Assembly (NCBI RefSeq): GCF_000420625.1
Contig: NZ_ATVH01000013.1
Location: 248,001 to 312,000 of the forward strand
Direction: 5' to 3'
From: Fodinicurvata sediminis DSM 21159
GTDB lineage: Bacteria; Pseudomonadota; Alphaproteobacteria; Kiloniellales; DSM-21159
Length of the DNA stretch: 64,000 bases
The position numbers and the translations under genes were made by a program. Shown in pieces: positions 47,516 to 56,177 of this stretch (positions are counted from its first letter, which is position 1; each line of letters opens with the position of its first letter). The notes beneath the pieces are model-generated. The model did not search any database. It saw only the letters and a list, made by a program, of their open reading frames with translations, and was not told the origin of the DNA.

Positions 47516-48052
47516 ATGCCCTGCATGTCAGAGCCTGAAGACCTGATTGTCTTTTCCGGAAGCGATGGCTGGCTGGCCCAATTCGGCCAGAGGCAATTCC
47601 ATTGCGCCATTGGGCGTGGCGGTGTCGTGCCGGCAGCCGACAAACGCGAAGGTGACGGCGCCACGCCACTTGGCCACTGGCCCCTGCGCCGCCTCTTCTA
47701 TCGGCCGGACCGCGGCGCACCGCCGCCCTGCCGAATCGATTGCCGGGGGCTTCGGCCCGATGATGGCTGGTGTGACGACCCAACCCACCCCGACTACAAT
47801 CGCCTGGTCAAGCTGCCCTTCGAGGCCAGCCACGAAAAGCTCTGGCGCGAAGACGAACTCTACGACCTGCTCGTGGTGCTGGGCCATAATGACAGCCCGC
47901 CCCAGCCCTATCTGGGCAGCGCCATCTTTCTGCACTGTGCGAAGCCGGAGTATCCGCCCACACTGGGCTGCGTGGCCCTGCGGCGCCCGGATCTGGAAAT
48001 CGTGCTGGCAGGCATCACGCCCGACTCAATGGTAGAGGTGCGCGACCACTGA
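47516..48052 (+). CDS. L,D-transpeptidase catalytic (YkuD) domain protein
   Basis: A 178-residue protein of the YkuD family. It has GDGATPLGHWPLRRLFYRPDR in its first half, then LVVLGHNDSPP, and the catalytic region SAIFLHCAKPEYPPTLGCVALRRPDLEIVL, in which the His and the Cys of LGC replace the usual HG-SHGCVR arrangement. No signal peptide is visible, unusual for an enzyme that crosslinks peptidoglycan, so a periplasmic role is uncertain. ATG 47516 lies 12 bases after GAGGG; ATG 47525 is an alternative. Confidence 0.83.
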   Translation: MPCMSEPEDLIVFSGSDGWLAQFGQRQFHCAIGRGGVVPAADKREGDGATPLGHWPLRRLFYRPDRGAPPPCRIDCRGLRPDDGWCDDPTHPDYNRLVKLPFEASHEKLWREDELYDLLVVLGHNDSPPQPYLGSAIFLHCAKPEYPPTLGCVALRRPDLEIVLAGITPDSMVEVRDH

Positions 48053-48062
48053 AACGGCAGCC

Positions 48063-48752
48063 TCACGACTGGGGAGGGCGCGCGCCAAAGATGGCCGTTC
48101 CGACGCGAACCTGCGTGGCCCCCAGTTCCACGGCCGTTTCATAATCACCGCTCATGCCCATGGACAGGCCGGACAGGCCATTGCGCTCGGCGATCTGCCG
48201 CAGCAGCGCGAAATAGGGTGCCGGCGCCTCTTCCAAAGGCGGGATGCACATGACCCCCTCGACCGGCAGACCGTAGTCATCGCGGCACAGCCTTATGAAG
48301 GCATCGGCTTCCTCGGGCAGAACCCCTGCTTTCTGCGGTTCCTCCCCCACATTGACCTGGACGTAGCAGCGCGGGCGCCTATCCAGCTTGTCCATGGCCT
48401 TGACCAGGGCCTTCGCCAGCTTCTCTCGATCCAGGGTCTGAATCACGTCGAACAGGGCCACCGCATCCTCGGCCTTGTTGGTCTGCAGAGGGCCGATCAA
48501 GTGCAATTCGAGGTCAGAGTTGGCCGCCTTCAGGTCGGGATACTTGGCCTGGGCTTCCTGCACCCGATTCTCGCCGAAAACGCGCTGGCCAGTGGCCAGA
48601 GCCGCCTCCACCAGTGAGCGGTCATGCGTCTTCGAGACGGCAATCAGAGTGACATCATCCGGGTTCCTGTCGGCCCGTTGTGCTGCGCGGGCGATGCGCT
48701 CGTGAATCTGTTCAAGGTTGGTCGCTATGTCAGGCTCATTGCCCGCCGGCAT
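48063..48752 (-). CDS. yggS: YggS family pyridoxal phosphate homeostasis protein
   Basis: PLP-binding single-domain TIM-barrel protein that buffers PLP and affects amino acid pools. The 229 residues have the PLP lysine in LIAVSKTHDRSLVEAAL, FGENRVQEAQAKY, LELHLIGPLQTNKAEDAV and the phosphate site GLSMGMSGDYETAVELGATQVRVGTAIFG. It lies 2 bases after ftsY on the same strand and is the last gene of the dapF-mtaB-ftsY-yggS run. Confidence 0.95.
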   Translation of the reverse strand: MPAGNEPDIATNLEQIHERIARAAQRADRNPDDVTLIAVSKTHDRSLVEAALATGQRVFGENRVQEAQAKYPDLKAANSDLELHLIGPLQTNKAEDAVALFDVIQTLDREKLAKALVKAMDKLDRRPRCYVQVNVGEEPQKAGVLPEEADAFIRLCRDDYGLPVEGVMCIPPLEEAPAPYFALLRQIAERNGLSGLSMGMSGDYETAVELGATQVRVGTAIFGARPPQS

Positions 48753-48754
48753 GG

Positions 48755-49693
48755 TTATTCTCCCTTCTCGGAAAGCCCCATGAGATTGCGTGCGAAGCTT
48801 TCCGCCTCGAAGGGGCGCAGGTCCTCAGCCGATTCTCCCACGCCGATGGCATGGACCGGCAGGCCATACTGCTCGGCGAGCGCCACCAGCACGCCGCCGC
48901 GCGCCGAGCCATCCAGTTTGGTCACCACCAAGCCGGTAACCTCCACCAGCTCGCGGAAGGTGCCCACCTGCTGCACCGCGTTCTGGCCGGTGGTGGCATC
49001 CAGGACCAGCAGCACGTCGTGCGGCGCCTCGGGATCCTGCTTGGCCAGCACGCGACGAATCTTCTGCAGCTCGGCCATCAGGTTGTCCTTGTTGTGCAAA
49101 CGCCCGGCCGTATCGATGAACAGCAGATCGGCGTTGCTGGCCTTCGCGCGCTCCAGCGCTTCATAGGCCAGGCCCGCCGCATCGGCCCCCTGCTTGCCGG
49201 AGACAACCTCGCAACCGGCACGCTCGCCCCAGACCTTGAGCTGCTCGATGGCCGCGGCGCGGAAGGTATCACCCGCCGCCAGAACCACCGAGCGCCCGGC
49301 TTCGCGGTTCAGCTTGGCCAGCTTGCCGATGGTGGTGGTCTTGCCGCTGCCGTTGACACCAACCACCAGCACCACATGCGGGTGCTTACCAGGATCGGGC
49401 GTCAGGGGCTGTGCCACTGGCTCCAGGATTCCCGCAATGTCTTCCGCCAGCGCCTCGCGCACTTCGATGTCGGACACATCCTTGTTGAAGCGCGTCTTCG
49501 CCAGATTGGACGTCAACTTGCCAGCGGTGGACACCCCCAGGTCGGAGGAGATCAGCAGGTCTTCCAGCTCTTCCAGGGCCTCGTCGTCCAGCTTGCGCTT
49601 CGTGAAGATGCCGGTAATGCCCTCCCCCAGTTTGGAGGAAGAGCGCGAAAGCCCCTTCTTCAGCCGTGAAAACCAGCCACCGCCTTCGCTCAT
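48755..49693 (-). CDS. ftsY: Signal recognition particle receptor FtsY
   Basis: SRP-receptor GTPase that delivers ribosome-nascent chains to SecYEG. The 312-residue protein consists of a short N-terminal part without the long acidic A domain of E. coli, the N domain and the G domain: GVNGSGKTTTIGKLA (G1), the I-box DTFRAAAIEQLKVW, DTAGRLHNKDNLM (G3), TKLDGSARGGVL (G4) and the GVGESAEDLRPF end. Its ATG overlaps the mtaB stop by 4 bases. Confidence 0.97.
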   Translation of the reverse strand: MSEGGGWFSRLKKGLSRSSSKLGEGITGIFTKRKLDDEALEELEDLLISSDLGVSTAGKLTSNLAKTRFNKDVSDIEVREALAEDIAGILEPVAQPLTPDPGKHPHVVLVVGVNGSGKTTTIGKLAKLNREAGRSVVLAAGDTFRAAAIEQLKVWGERAGCEVVSGKQGADAAGLAYEALERAKASNADLLFIDTAGRLHNKDNLMAELQKIRRVLAKQDPEAPHDVLLVLDATTGQNAVQQVGTFRELVEVTGLVVTKLDGSARGGVLVALAEQYGLPVHAIGVGESAEDLRPFEAESFARNLMGLSEKGE

Positions 49694-50997
49694 ATAGGCA
49701 CTCCCGTCAGTTCACCATTTTCTGAATTCAGAATTCTTGCTTTCTGTATCGCCCCGATCTGACCGTCCAGACGCACCGGCGCGAAATGCTCGCAGCGCCC
49801 GCGTGGTCCCTTGCCGTCCCCCGGGTCCTCTTCGACAAGGACCTGAGCTCTCGTTCCGATCCGGCTTTCCAGGAAGGCTGCTTCCGCCCTCTGGCCGGCG
49901 GCGCGCAGCCGCGCCGCGCGTTCCTTGCGCTCGGGCTTCGGCACGGCGGGCATGCGCGCGGCCGGTGTGCCCGGACGTTCGGAATAGGGAAAGACATGGA
50001 GCCAGGTCAACCCGGCTTCCTCCACCAGCCGCAAGGAGTTCTGGAACATCTCCTCGCTCTCGGTAGGGAAGCCGGCGATGATGTCGGCCCCGAAGACCGC
50101 GTCGGGGCGAAGCGCGCGCACCCTGCGGCTGACCTCCAGCACATCGCCGCGCAGGTGACGGCGCTTCATGCGCTTCAGGATCATGTCATCGCCCGCCTGC
50201 ACGGAGAGGTGCAGGTGCGGCATCAGCCGCGGTTCCTCGGCCAGCAGGCGATAGATATCGTCGTCGATTTCCACGGGATCCAGCGAAGACAGACGCAGAC
50301 GCGGCAATTCCGGCACCAGAGCCAGCAGGCGGCGCATCATCTGGCCCAGGCTTGGCTGTCCGGGCAGGTCGCTGCCATAGGAGGTGACATCAACGCCGGT
50401 CAGCACCACCTCGCGCACACCCCCAGCCACCAGCTTGCGCACCTGAGTGACGATCTCGCCCATGGGCACCGAACGGCTGGGGCCGCGCCCATAGGGAATG
50501 ATGCAAAAGGTGCAGCGATGGTCGCAGCCCTGCTGCACCTCGATAAAGGCTCGTGTGCGCTCGGCAAAGCCCTCGATCAGATGGCCGGCCGTTTCGCGCG
50601 CGCTCATGATGTCGTTGACCAGCAAGCGCGGCACGCCTTCAGCGGCAAAGCTGCGCGGGTCCAGCTTCTCCATATTGCCAAGCGCCCGGTCCACCTCGGG
50701 CATGGCGGCATAGCGTTCCGGGTCCACCTGCACGGCACAGCCGGTCACGATGATCATGGCCTCGGGGCGTTCGCGGCGCGCCCGACGCACGGCCTGGCGG
50801 AACTGGCGTTCTGCCTCGGCCGTCACGGCACAGGAATTGAAAACCACCACGTCACTCAGCCCGTTGGCGCGCGCATGCGCGCGCATCACCTCGGACTCGT
50901 AGGCGTTCAGGCGGCAGCCGAAGGTCACCACCTCCGGCTCCTGCTGCGCCTGTGAATCCCGGCCCTCGGAACGGGCTATGGTGGAAGCTGTCTGCAT
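49690..50997 (-). CDS. mtaB: tRNA t6A37 methylthiotransferase MtaB
   Basis: Radical-SAM enzyme that converts t6A37 to ms2t6A37 in ANN-decoding tRNAs. The 435 residues contain the UPF0004 domain with cluster-binding C28 (FGCRLN), C56 and C87, the radical-SAM motif C158xxxC162xxC165 in QGCDHRCTFC, and a C-terminal TRAM-like part. The GCRLN start and spacing separate it from MiaB and RimO. Start ATG 50997 was picked because the family begins here; the frame upstream has 32 more codons without similarity. The last codons contain the GAATTC-A-GAATTC repeat. Confidence 0.94.
   Translation of the reverse strand: MQTASTIARSEGRDSQAQQEPEVVTFGCRLNAYESEVMRAHARANGLSDVVVFNSCAVTAEAERQFRQAVRRARRERPEAMIIVTGCAVQVDPERYAAMPEVDRALGNMEKLDPRSFAAEGVPRLLVNDIMSARETAGHLIEGFAERTRAFIEVQQGCDHRCTFCIIPYGRGPSRSVPMGEIVTQVRKLVAGGVREVVLTGVDVTSYGSDLPGQPSLGQMMRRLLALVPELPRLRLSSLDPVEIDDDIYRLLAEEPRLMPHLHLSVQAGDDMILKRMKRRHLRGDVLEVSRRVRALRPDAVFGADIIAGFPTESEEMFQNSLRLVEEAGLTWLHVFPYSERPGTPAARMPAVPKPERKERAARLRAAGQRAEAAFLESRIGTRAQVLVEEDPGDGKGPRGRCEHFAPVRLDGQIGAIQKARILNSENGELTGVPI
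49724..49736. repeat. GAATTC-A-GAATTC motif inside the mtaB 3' end
   Basis: Part of a 14-bp palindrome (TTCTGAATTCAGAA at 49721-49734). Read on the minus strand it shares GAATTC-N-GAATTCAGAAA with the copy at 63741. It codes for the ILNSE residues of MtaB. Confidence 0.5.
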
Positions 50998-51061
50998 AAA
51001 GCGCCTTATAGGGGGCTGAAGGCCCCGGAGTCCATGCCCATCCCTGTTCACACGGCGGGTG

Positions 51062-51901
51062 TCAGCCCTGCAACAGACTGGGGTCGAGTTCACCGGTAAA
51101 GGCCGTGGCGACGGGCCCGGTCATCCAGACATGGCCATCGTCCTCGCGCCATTCCAGGGTCAGAGTCCCACCCGGCTGGTCCACACGTGCCTGCCGCCCG
51201 ACAAGGCCACGCCGCGCCGCTGCCACCATGGCTGCACAGCCACCACTGCCGCTGGCCAACGTCAGGCCGGCGCCGCGCTCCCAGATACGCTGACGCAGGT
51301 GATCCGGTCCGGCCAGCGAGACAATCTGCACATTGGTGCGCTTCGGGAACAGCGGATCATGCTCGATCTCGGGCCCAAGCTGCTCCAGGTCGATGGCATC
51401 CACGTCCTCGACGAAAAAGACCACGTGCGGGTTGCCCATGGACAGCGCCACGGGATCCACCAGCGGGCCACAGTCGAAATCCAGATGCAGCGTATCGGTC
51501 TTTTCGGAGAGCGGCACTTCATCCCATTCGAGATAGGCCAGCCCCATATCCACACTGACCGTACCATCCTGGCCCAGGCGCGCCGGCAGCAGACCGCCGA
51601 GGGTCCGAATCACCGCTTCGCGACGCCCGGTTTCGGCGAACAGCAGAAAGGCGACACAGCGCGTGGCGTTGCCGCAGGCCTCGGCCTCGCTGCCGTCGGC
51701 GTTGAGGATACGCATGAAGAGGTCGGCGTCCTCGCCGGTCCGCTCCATGACGATCACCTGATCACAGCCCACACCGCGCCGGCGATCGGCGATGCGCGCC
51801 GCCTGCTCGGAAGTGAAGAACAAGCCCGTCTTTCGGGCATCCACGATCACGAAATCGTTGCCCAGGCCATGCATCTTGCGAAAGGGAATGCGTGCGCTCA
51901 T
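51062..51901 (-). CDS. dapF: Diaminopimelate epimerase
   Basis: Converts LL- to meso-diaminopimelate for lysine and peptidoglycan. The 279-residue protein starts with MHGLGNDFVIVDARK and holds the two catalytic cysteines in ACGNATRC and GSGGCAAM, one in each half of the pseudosymmetric fold. Start is set at ATG 51901; an ATG at 51937 would add 12 residues. It is followed by mtaB with 64 bases between. Confidence 0.95.
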   Translation of the reverse strand: MSARIPFRKMHGLGNDFVIVDARKTGLFFTSEQAARIADRRRGVGCDQVIVMERTGEDADLFMRILNADGSEAEACGNATRCVAFLLFAETGRREAVIRTLGGLLPARLGQDGTVSVDMGLAYLEWDEVPLSEKTDTLHLDFDCGPLVDPVALSMGNPHVVFFVEDVDAIDLEQLGPEIEHDPLFPKRTNVQIVSLAGPDHLRQRIWERGAGLTLASGSGGCAAMVAAARRGLVGRQARVDQPGGTLTLEWREDDGHVWMTGPVATAFTGELDPSLLQG

Positions 51902-51977
51902 GGCCTTCTTATAGGCCCCTGGCCGCTTCGCGTCCATGACAGGCCAGGCAGCGTGCGGTCAAAGGCGCGGGAAGCCA

Positions 51978-52814
51978 TCACCCGGAGTGCGACCAATCCC
52001 AGTAGAGTTCCCGGGCTGTCTTGTAGAGAGGACCCGGCTGCAGTTCACGGTCCTCGATGCGGGTCACCGGCATGACCTTGCCGTAGTTCCCGGTGCTGAA
52101 GACCTCGTCGGCCTCCAGGAAGTCGCGGTAGGTCAGGCGGGTCTCCTCCACCGGCACATCGGCCTCCTCGAACAGCTTGATCACCCGCTGGCGCGTGATG
52201 CCGTTCAGGAAGGTGCCGTTGGGCACGGGCGTGCGGGCCACACCATCCTTGCCCAGCCAGAGATTCGCGGTCGCCAACTCCGCGACGTTGCCCAACGCGT
52301 CCAGCATCACTGCATTGCCGAAACCGCGCGCCTTGGCCTCGCGCAGGGCGCGCCCCGCATGGGGATAGAGACAGCTGGCCTTGGCGTGCGTGGGTGCGGT
52401 TTCCGGCGTCGGCCGGCGGAAGGGCGAGAGCGTGATGGCCGCACCCTTGGGCTCTGGCATCGGGGCTTCATGGATTGTCAGGCAGAAGCGCGTGGTTTCG
52501 GGATCCGGATCGACGAATCCTTCCTCGGCCCAGTAGGCCGGCCGAATATAGAGTTCGTCTTGCGCATCGAAATGCTTCAGGCCTTCGTGGCAGAGTTCCA
52601 GCAATTCCTCCGCGCTGTGGAAAGGCGCCAGTCCGATGTTGCGCGCAGAGTCGATGACCCGTGCACAGTGCAGGTCCAGATCAGGGGCAATCCCTTCATA
52701 GGCACGCGCCCCGTCGAAGACCATGGAGCCCAGCCAGAAGCTATGACTCATGGGCCGCATCAGCGGCGGGTTCCCCTCGATCCATTCGCCTTCATGGAAA
52801 TTCCAGACCTTCAC
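51978..52814 (-). CDS. ilvE: Branched-chain amino acid aminotransferase (class IV)
   Basis: Fold-type IV PLP aminotransferase of 278 residues, most like BCAT. The N-terminus has HSFWLGSMVFDGARAYEG, resembling the GxxVFEGIRAY motif of BCATs. The PLP lysine lies in THAKASCLYPHA, and NVAELATANLW and GTFLNGITRQRVIKL follow, the phosphate-binding parts. The ADEVFSTGNYGKVMPVTRI segment is standard. D-amino acid or aminodeoxychorismate lyase activity is less likely but cannot be excluded by motif alone. Confidence 0.87.
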   Translation of the reverse strand: MKVWNFHEGEWIEGNPPLMRPMSHSFWLGSMVFDGARAYEGIAPDLDLHCARVIDSARNIGLAPFHSAEELLELCHEGLKHFDAQDELYIRPAYWAEEGFVDPDPETTRFCLTIHEAPMPEPKGAAITLSPFRRPTPETAPTHAKASCLYPHAGRALREAKARGFGNAVMLDALGNVAELATANLWLGKDGVARTPVPNGTFLNGITRQRVIKLFEEADVPVEETRLTYRDFLEADEVFSTGNYGKVMPVTRIEDRELQPGPLYKTARELYWDWSHSG

Positions 52815-53004
52815 GTGGCGTCCTCCCGACAGACTGACAGCTGTTCCAGGTCGTCAGCCTACTCAATCGCACTGCAGGCGGCAAACACCATCACAGGCTG
52901 TTCGGCAACGCGCCGAAATCTGCTTGCCCAGGACTCGCGCTCTGGCATTGCCACGCACAATCGCTACTCTGCACTCCAGATGCACCAGAGATTCGCAGGA
53001 GATC

Positions 53005-53370
53005 ATGACGCAGACCCGTTTTATCTACCATGTCTGTCCCCAGGCCGACTGGGATACTGCACTCCAGCAAGGCCGCTATCAGGGGTCCGAAGATGATCGG
53101 CGCGACGGCTTCATCCATTTCTCCACCGCGGATCAGCTGCGCGAGAGTGTGGCCAAGCATCGCGCCGGCCAGGAGGGACTGGTCTTGCTGCAGGTCGAGA
53201 GCGCGGCCCTGGGTGACGCCATGGCGTGGGAGCCCTCGCGCGGCGGCGCCCTCTTTCCCCACCTCTACGGCCCGCTTCTCCCCCAGGCCGTGAAACGCAG
53301 CTGGCCCTTGCCGCTGGGTGCGGACGGACAGCATGTCTTCCCGGATTTGGATGTGGACGAAGAGGCCTGA
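53005..53370 (+). CDS. DUF952 family protein
   Basis: A 121-residue protein of the DUF952 family, of unknown function and related in fold to ADP-ribosyltransferase/RNA 2'-phosphotransferase-like proteins. It shows the early IYHVC-x-x-x-DW motif, GSEDDRRDGFIHFSTADQL and LFPHLYGPL. AGGAG stands 5 bases before ATG 53005. The stop is 4 bases before pyrD, so the two are co-transcribed; a DUF952 gene beside pyrD is a common alphaproteobacterial pair. Confidence 0.88.
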   Translation: MTQTRFIYHVCPQADWDTALQQGRYQGSEDDRRDGFIHFSTADQLRESVAKHRAGQEGLVLLQVESAALGDAMAWEPSRGGALFPHLYGPLLPQAVKRSWPLPLGADGQHVFPDLDVDEEA

Positions 53371-53374
53371 GCCC

Positions 53375-54433
53375 ATGGCTTTCGACACTTTCGCCTTGGC
53401 CCGTCCGCTGCTCCACGCACTGGACCCCGAGCGGGCCCATCGCCTGACCCTGCGCGCACTTGGCAGCGGCTTGGTCCGCAGCGTTCCCCCAGTGGTTGAC
53501 CCCCGCCTGGGCATCGACCTCTGGGGCAGGCATTTCGACTCTCCGCTGGGTCTTGCTGCCGGATTCGACAAGGATGCCGAGGTCATGGGTCCCGCGCTGT
53601 CCCTGGGATTTGGCTTCGTCGAGGTGGGCAGCCTGACTCCGCGTCCACAGGCCGGAAATCCACGCCCGCGGCTGTTCCGCCTGAGCGAGGACCGGGCCGT
53701 CATCAACCGCATGGGCTTCAACAACGCCGGCATCGAGGCCGCCGCCACCCGCATCCGCCACTGGCGCGAGAGTGGCGCTCGGGGCTTGCTGGGCATCAAC
53801 CTTGGCAAGAACAAGGACAGTGCCGAGGCGGCCACCGACTATGCCCAGGGTGCGGCCCAGCTGGGCCCGCTGGCCGACTACCTGGTCGTCAACGTTTCTT
53901 CACCCAACACGCCGGGCCTGCGCGCCCTGCAGGGCCGCGGCGAGTTGGAGAAACTGATCGCCGCCGTACAGGAGTCACTGCCCACACCGGCACCGCCACT
54001 GGTGCTCAAGATCGCGCCCGACCTGACGCCGGAGGACCGCGCCGACATTGCCGCCGTGGCGCTGCAGGCGCCGCTGCAGGGCCTGATCATCGGCAACACC
54101 ACGATCACCCGGCCGGACGGGCTGAAAAGCCGCCATCGCGACGAGGCCGGAGGATTGAGCGGACGTCCCTTGATGGCACCCTCAACGGAACTGCTGGGCG
54201 AATTCTATCGTCTGAGCGAAGGCAGGATCCCCTTGATTGGCACCGGCGGGATCACAAGTGCCGAGGACGCCTACCGCAAGATCCGCGCCGGCGCCTCCTT
54301 GATCCAGCTCTACACTGCGCTGGTTTTCCAGGGGCCCGCGCTGGTCCAGTCGATCAATCAAGGCCTGGCCGCTTGCCTGGAGCGCGATGGCTACAGTCAG
54401 CTTGCGCAGGCCGTTGGGGCCGATTCAGACTAA
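53375..54433 (+). CDS. pyrD: Dihydroorotate dehydrogenase (quinone), class 2
   Basis: Membrane-associated flavoenzyme of pyrimidine synthesis. The 352-residue length and the N-terminal helical segment starting FDTFALARPLLHALDPERAHRLTL mark the quinone-dependent class 2. Other hallmarks are GLAAGFDKDAEV, NRMGFNNAGIEA, the catalytic Ser region VVNVSSPNTPGLRALQ, and GTGGITSAEDAYRKIRAGASLIQLYT. Start ATG 53375 follows AGAGG by about 9 bases. Confidence 0.96.
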   Translation: MAFDTFALARPLLHALDPERAHRLTLRALGSGLVRSVPPVVDPRLGIDLWGRHFDSPLGLAAGFDKDAEVMGPALSLGFGFVEVGSLTPRPQAGNPRPRLFRLSEDRAVINRMGFNNAGIEAAATRIRHWRESGARGLLGINLGKNKDSAEAATDYAQGAAQLGPLADYLVVNVSSPNTPGLRALQGRGELEKLIAAVQESLPTPAPPLVLKIAPDLTPEDRADIAAVALQAPLQGLIIGNTTITRPDGLKSRHRDEAGGLSGRPLMAPSTELLGEFYRLSEGRIPLIGTGGITSAEDAYRKIRAGASLIQLYTALVFQGPALVQSINQGLAACLERDGYSQLAQAVGADSD

Positions 54434-54443
54434 GGCTTCGCCT

Positions 54444-54791
54444 TTAAAGAATCTCTAGCGCCTTTTCCGGCGGGCGGGCCACCACGGCCTTCTCGCCCTT
54501 CAGGACGATGGGACGTTCGATCAGGATGGGATTGTCCACCATCGCCTGGATCAGGGCCGCGTCTTCCAGCCCGCGATTGTCCAGGTCCAGTTCCTTGTAG
54601 GGCGCTTCCTTGCGGCGCATCAACTCGCGCGGCGCCAGCTCCAGGCGCTCGAGCAGACCCTTCAGGGTTTCGGCATCCGGTGGTGTTCGCAGGTACTCGA
54701 CGATACGCGGCTCCACACCCTGCTCACGCAGGAGGGCCAACGCCTGCCTGGATTTGCTGCATCGGGGATTGTGATAGATGGTGACCGCCAC
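54444..54791 (-). CDS. ArsC/Spx-family arsenate reductase-like protein
   Basis: A 115-residue thioredoxin-fold protein with the ArsC motif HNPRCSKSRQAL (Cys at residue 10 or so), EYLRTPPDAETLKGLLERL and the C-terminal NPILIERPIVL loop with the conserved Arg-Pro. Most chromosomal copies like this are YfgD/ArsC-related and need not act on arsenate. Start is a GTG (54791) with AGGAG 7 bases upstream; the longer open frame lacks family sequence. It converges with pyrD. Confidence 0.88.
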   Translation of the reverse strand: MAVTIYHNPRCSKSRQALALLREQGVEPRIVEYLRTPPDAETLKGLLERLELAPRELMRRKEAPYKELDLDNRGLEDAALIQAMVDNPILIERPIVLKGEKAVVARPPEKALEIL

Positions 54792-54913
54792 CGGACAACT
54801 CCTCTTCCCAGACCATCCCCCTTCCGGGTCATCCGGAACAGGCGGAGGATACCTGCAAACGTGGTAGCTTTCCGTTAACCTTATTTCAAGAGGAAGCGGA
54901 GCAGTCTGTCGCA

Positions 54914-56107
54914 ATGATACTGAATATCGTGGCCTTCCTGTCCTATCTTCTGCTTGCCCTGGGCGTGGGGCTGGCAAGCCATAGCCTGTGGCCGGCGCTC
55001 GGGCTCGGAGGCGCCATCCTGCTGGCCTGCACGATCTTCCTTGCCGGCGCCCTGATCCACGAAGGAGTCGACCGCCGGCGCAGCCAGACCGAAAGCCGGC
55101 GCCAGATCATGCTGCTAAAGCAGAGCGCGCGTCATACCGAGGAAGAGCTTCGTTGGGCCAGACGCGAGATGCGCAGTCTGCTGAGCGCGCTGGAAGACAG
55201 CGGGATCGGCCGCAGTTCCGCCAGTCAGCAGGCCGCCCTGGACGAGGTGATGACCGAAGTGCGGATGCTGCGATCGCTGGTCGAGGACCTGTCTGGAGAA
55301 ACGGGCAATGCGGGGAGCCGACAGGTGCTGACCCGCACGGAGACCGAAGACGACATGCCCCTTGATGCGGAGGAGGTCCTGCCCCTCGTGCGCGAGGCAT
55401 TGAGTCACGACCGCGTCGATGTGGTCCTGCAGCCCATTGTCAGCCTGCCCCAGCGCAAGCGCCGCTTCTACGAATGCTTCACGCGCCTCAGGGACGGTGA
55501 GGGCAATGTTCTGCTGCCCGAAGTTTACCTCTCGGTGGCACGCCAGGCGGGCCTGGTGGCCGCCATAGACAACATGCTGCTGTTCCGCTGCATCCAGCTG
55601 GTGCGCGGCATCCAGCGCCGCCATGCCTCGGTGGACTTCTTCTGCAATCTGTCGGTCTCGACCCTGCATGACGAGGACTTCTTTGCCGACTTCGTGGACT
55701 ATCTGGGCTCACATCGCGAACTGGCCGCCAATCTGGTCTTCGAGTTCCCCCAGGAAGATCTGGACCAGCACGGACCACGCATCCGCGAACTTCTGGAACA
55801 GCTCCATGATCTGGGCTGCCGCTTCTCCCTGGATCGCATCCGGGACCTCTACCTGGACCTCGACGACCTGGCCGCCCGTCACATCGCCTTCGTTAAGATC
55901 GAGGCCGATGTCCTGCAAAGCCTGGCCCAGGCACGCGGATCCCATGCCGTTGTGGGGTTGATTACTGAACTTTCGGAAAGCGATATCGACCTGATCGTGG
56001 AGAAGATCGAGGACGAGAAATTGCTGAAGGAGTTGCTGGATTACGGCATCGACTTTGGCCAGGGTTACCTGTTCGGAGAACCACGTTTCGCCCGGCCTGC
56101 TGCCTGA
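54914..56107 (+). CDS. Membrane EAL-domain protein, TipF-like, probably non-catalytic
   Basis: A 397-residue protein with two N-terminal transmembrane helices (about 2-22 and 29-50), a coiled-coil region (about 55-130) and an EAL domain (about 155-395). The EAL motif reads YECF (E187), N245 and K328 are kept, but the DDFG motif is SLDRIR (D307, R308 in place of the second Asp) and EITE is EFPQ. Loss of these metal-binding residues suggests no phosphodiesterase activity. The layout matches TipF, a c-di-GMP-binding flagellar assembly factor of Caulobacter; the match is by architecture only. It is divergent from the ArsC-like gene. Confidence 0.82.
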   Translation: MILNIVAFLSYLLLALGVGLASHSLWPALGLGGAILLACTIFLAGALIHEGVDRRRSQTESRRQIMLLKQSARHTEEELRWARREMRSLLSALEDSGIGRSSASQQAALDEVMTEVRMLRSLVEDLSGETGNAGSRQVLTRTETEDDMPLDAEEVLPLVREALSHDRVDVVLQPIVSLPQRKRRFYECFTRLRDGEGNVLLPEVYLSVARQAGLVAAIDNMLLFRCIQLVRGIQRRHASVDFFCNLSVSTLHDEDFFADFVDYLGSHRELAANLVFEFPQEDLDQHGPRIRELLEQLHDLGCRFSLDRIRDLYLDLDDLAARHIAFVKIEADVLQSLAQARGSHAVVGLITELSESDIDLIVEKIEDEKLLKELLDYGIDFGQGYLFGEPRFARPAA

Positions 56108-56177
56108 ACCAACGCAAGGCGTGGCTGTCTGCGCTTGATGGTTTCCTTCCAGCCGACCTTGTGGCAGAAGACAGCCC

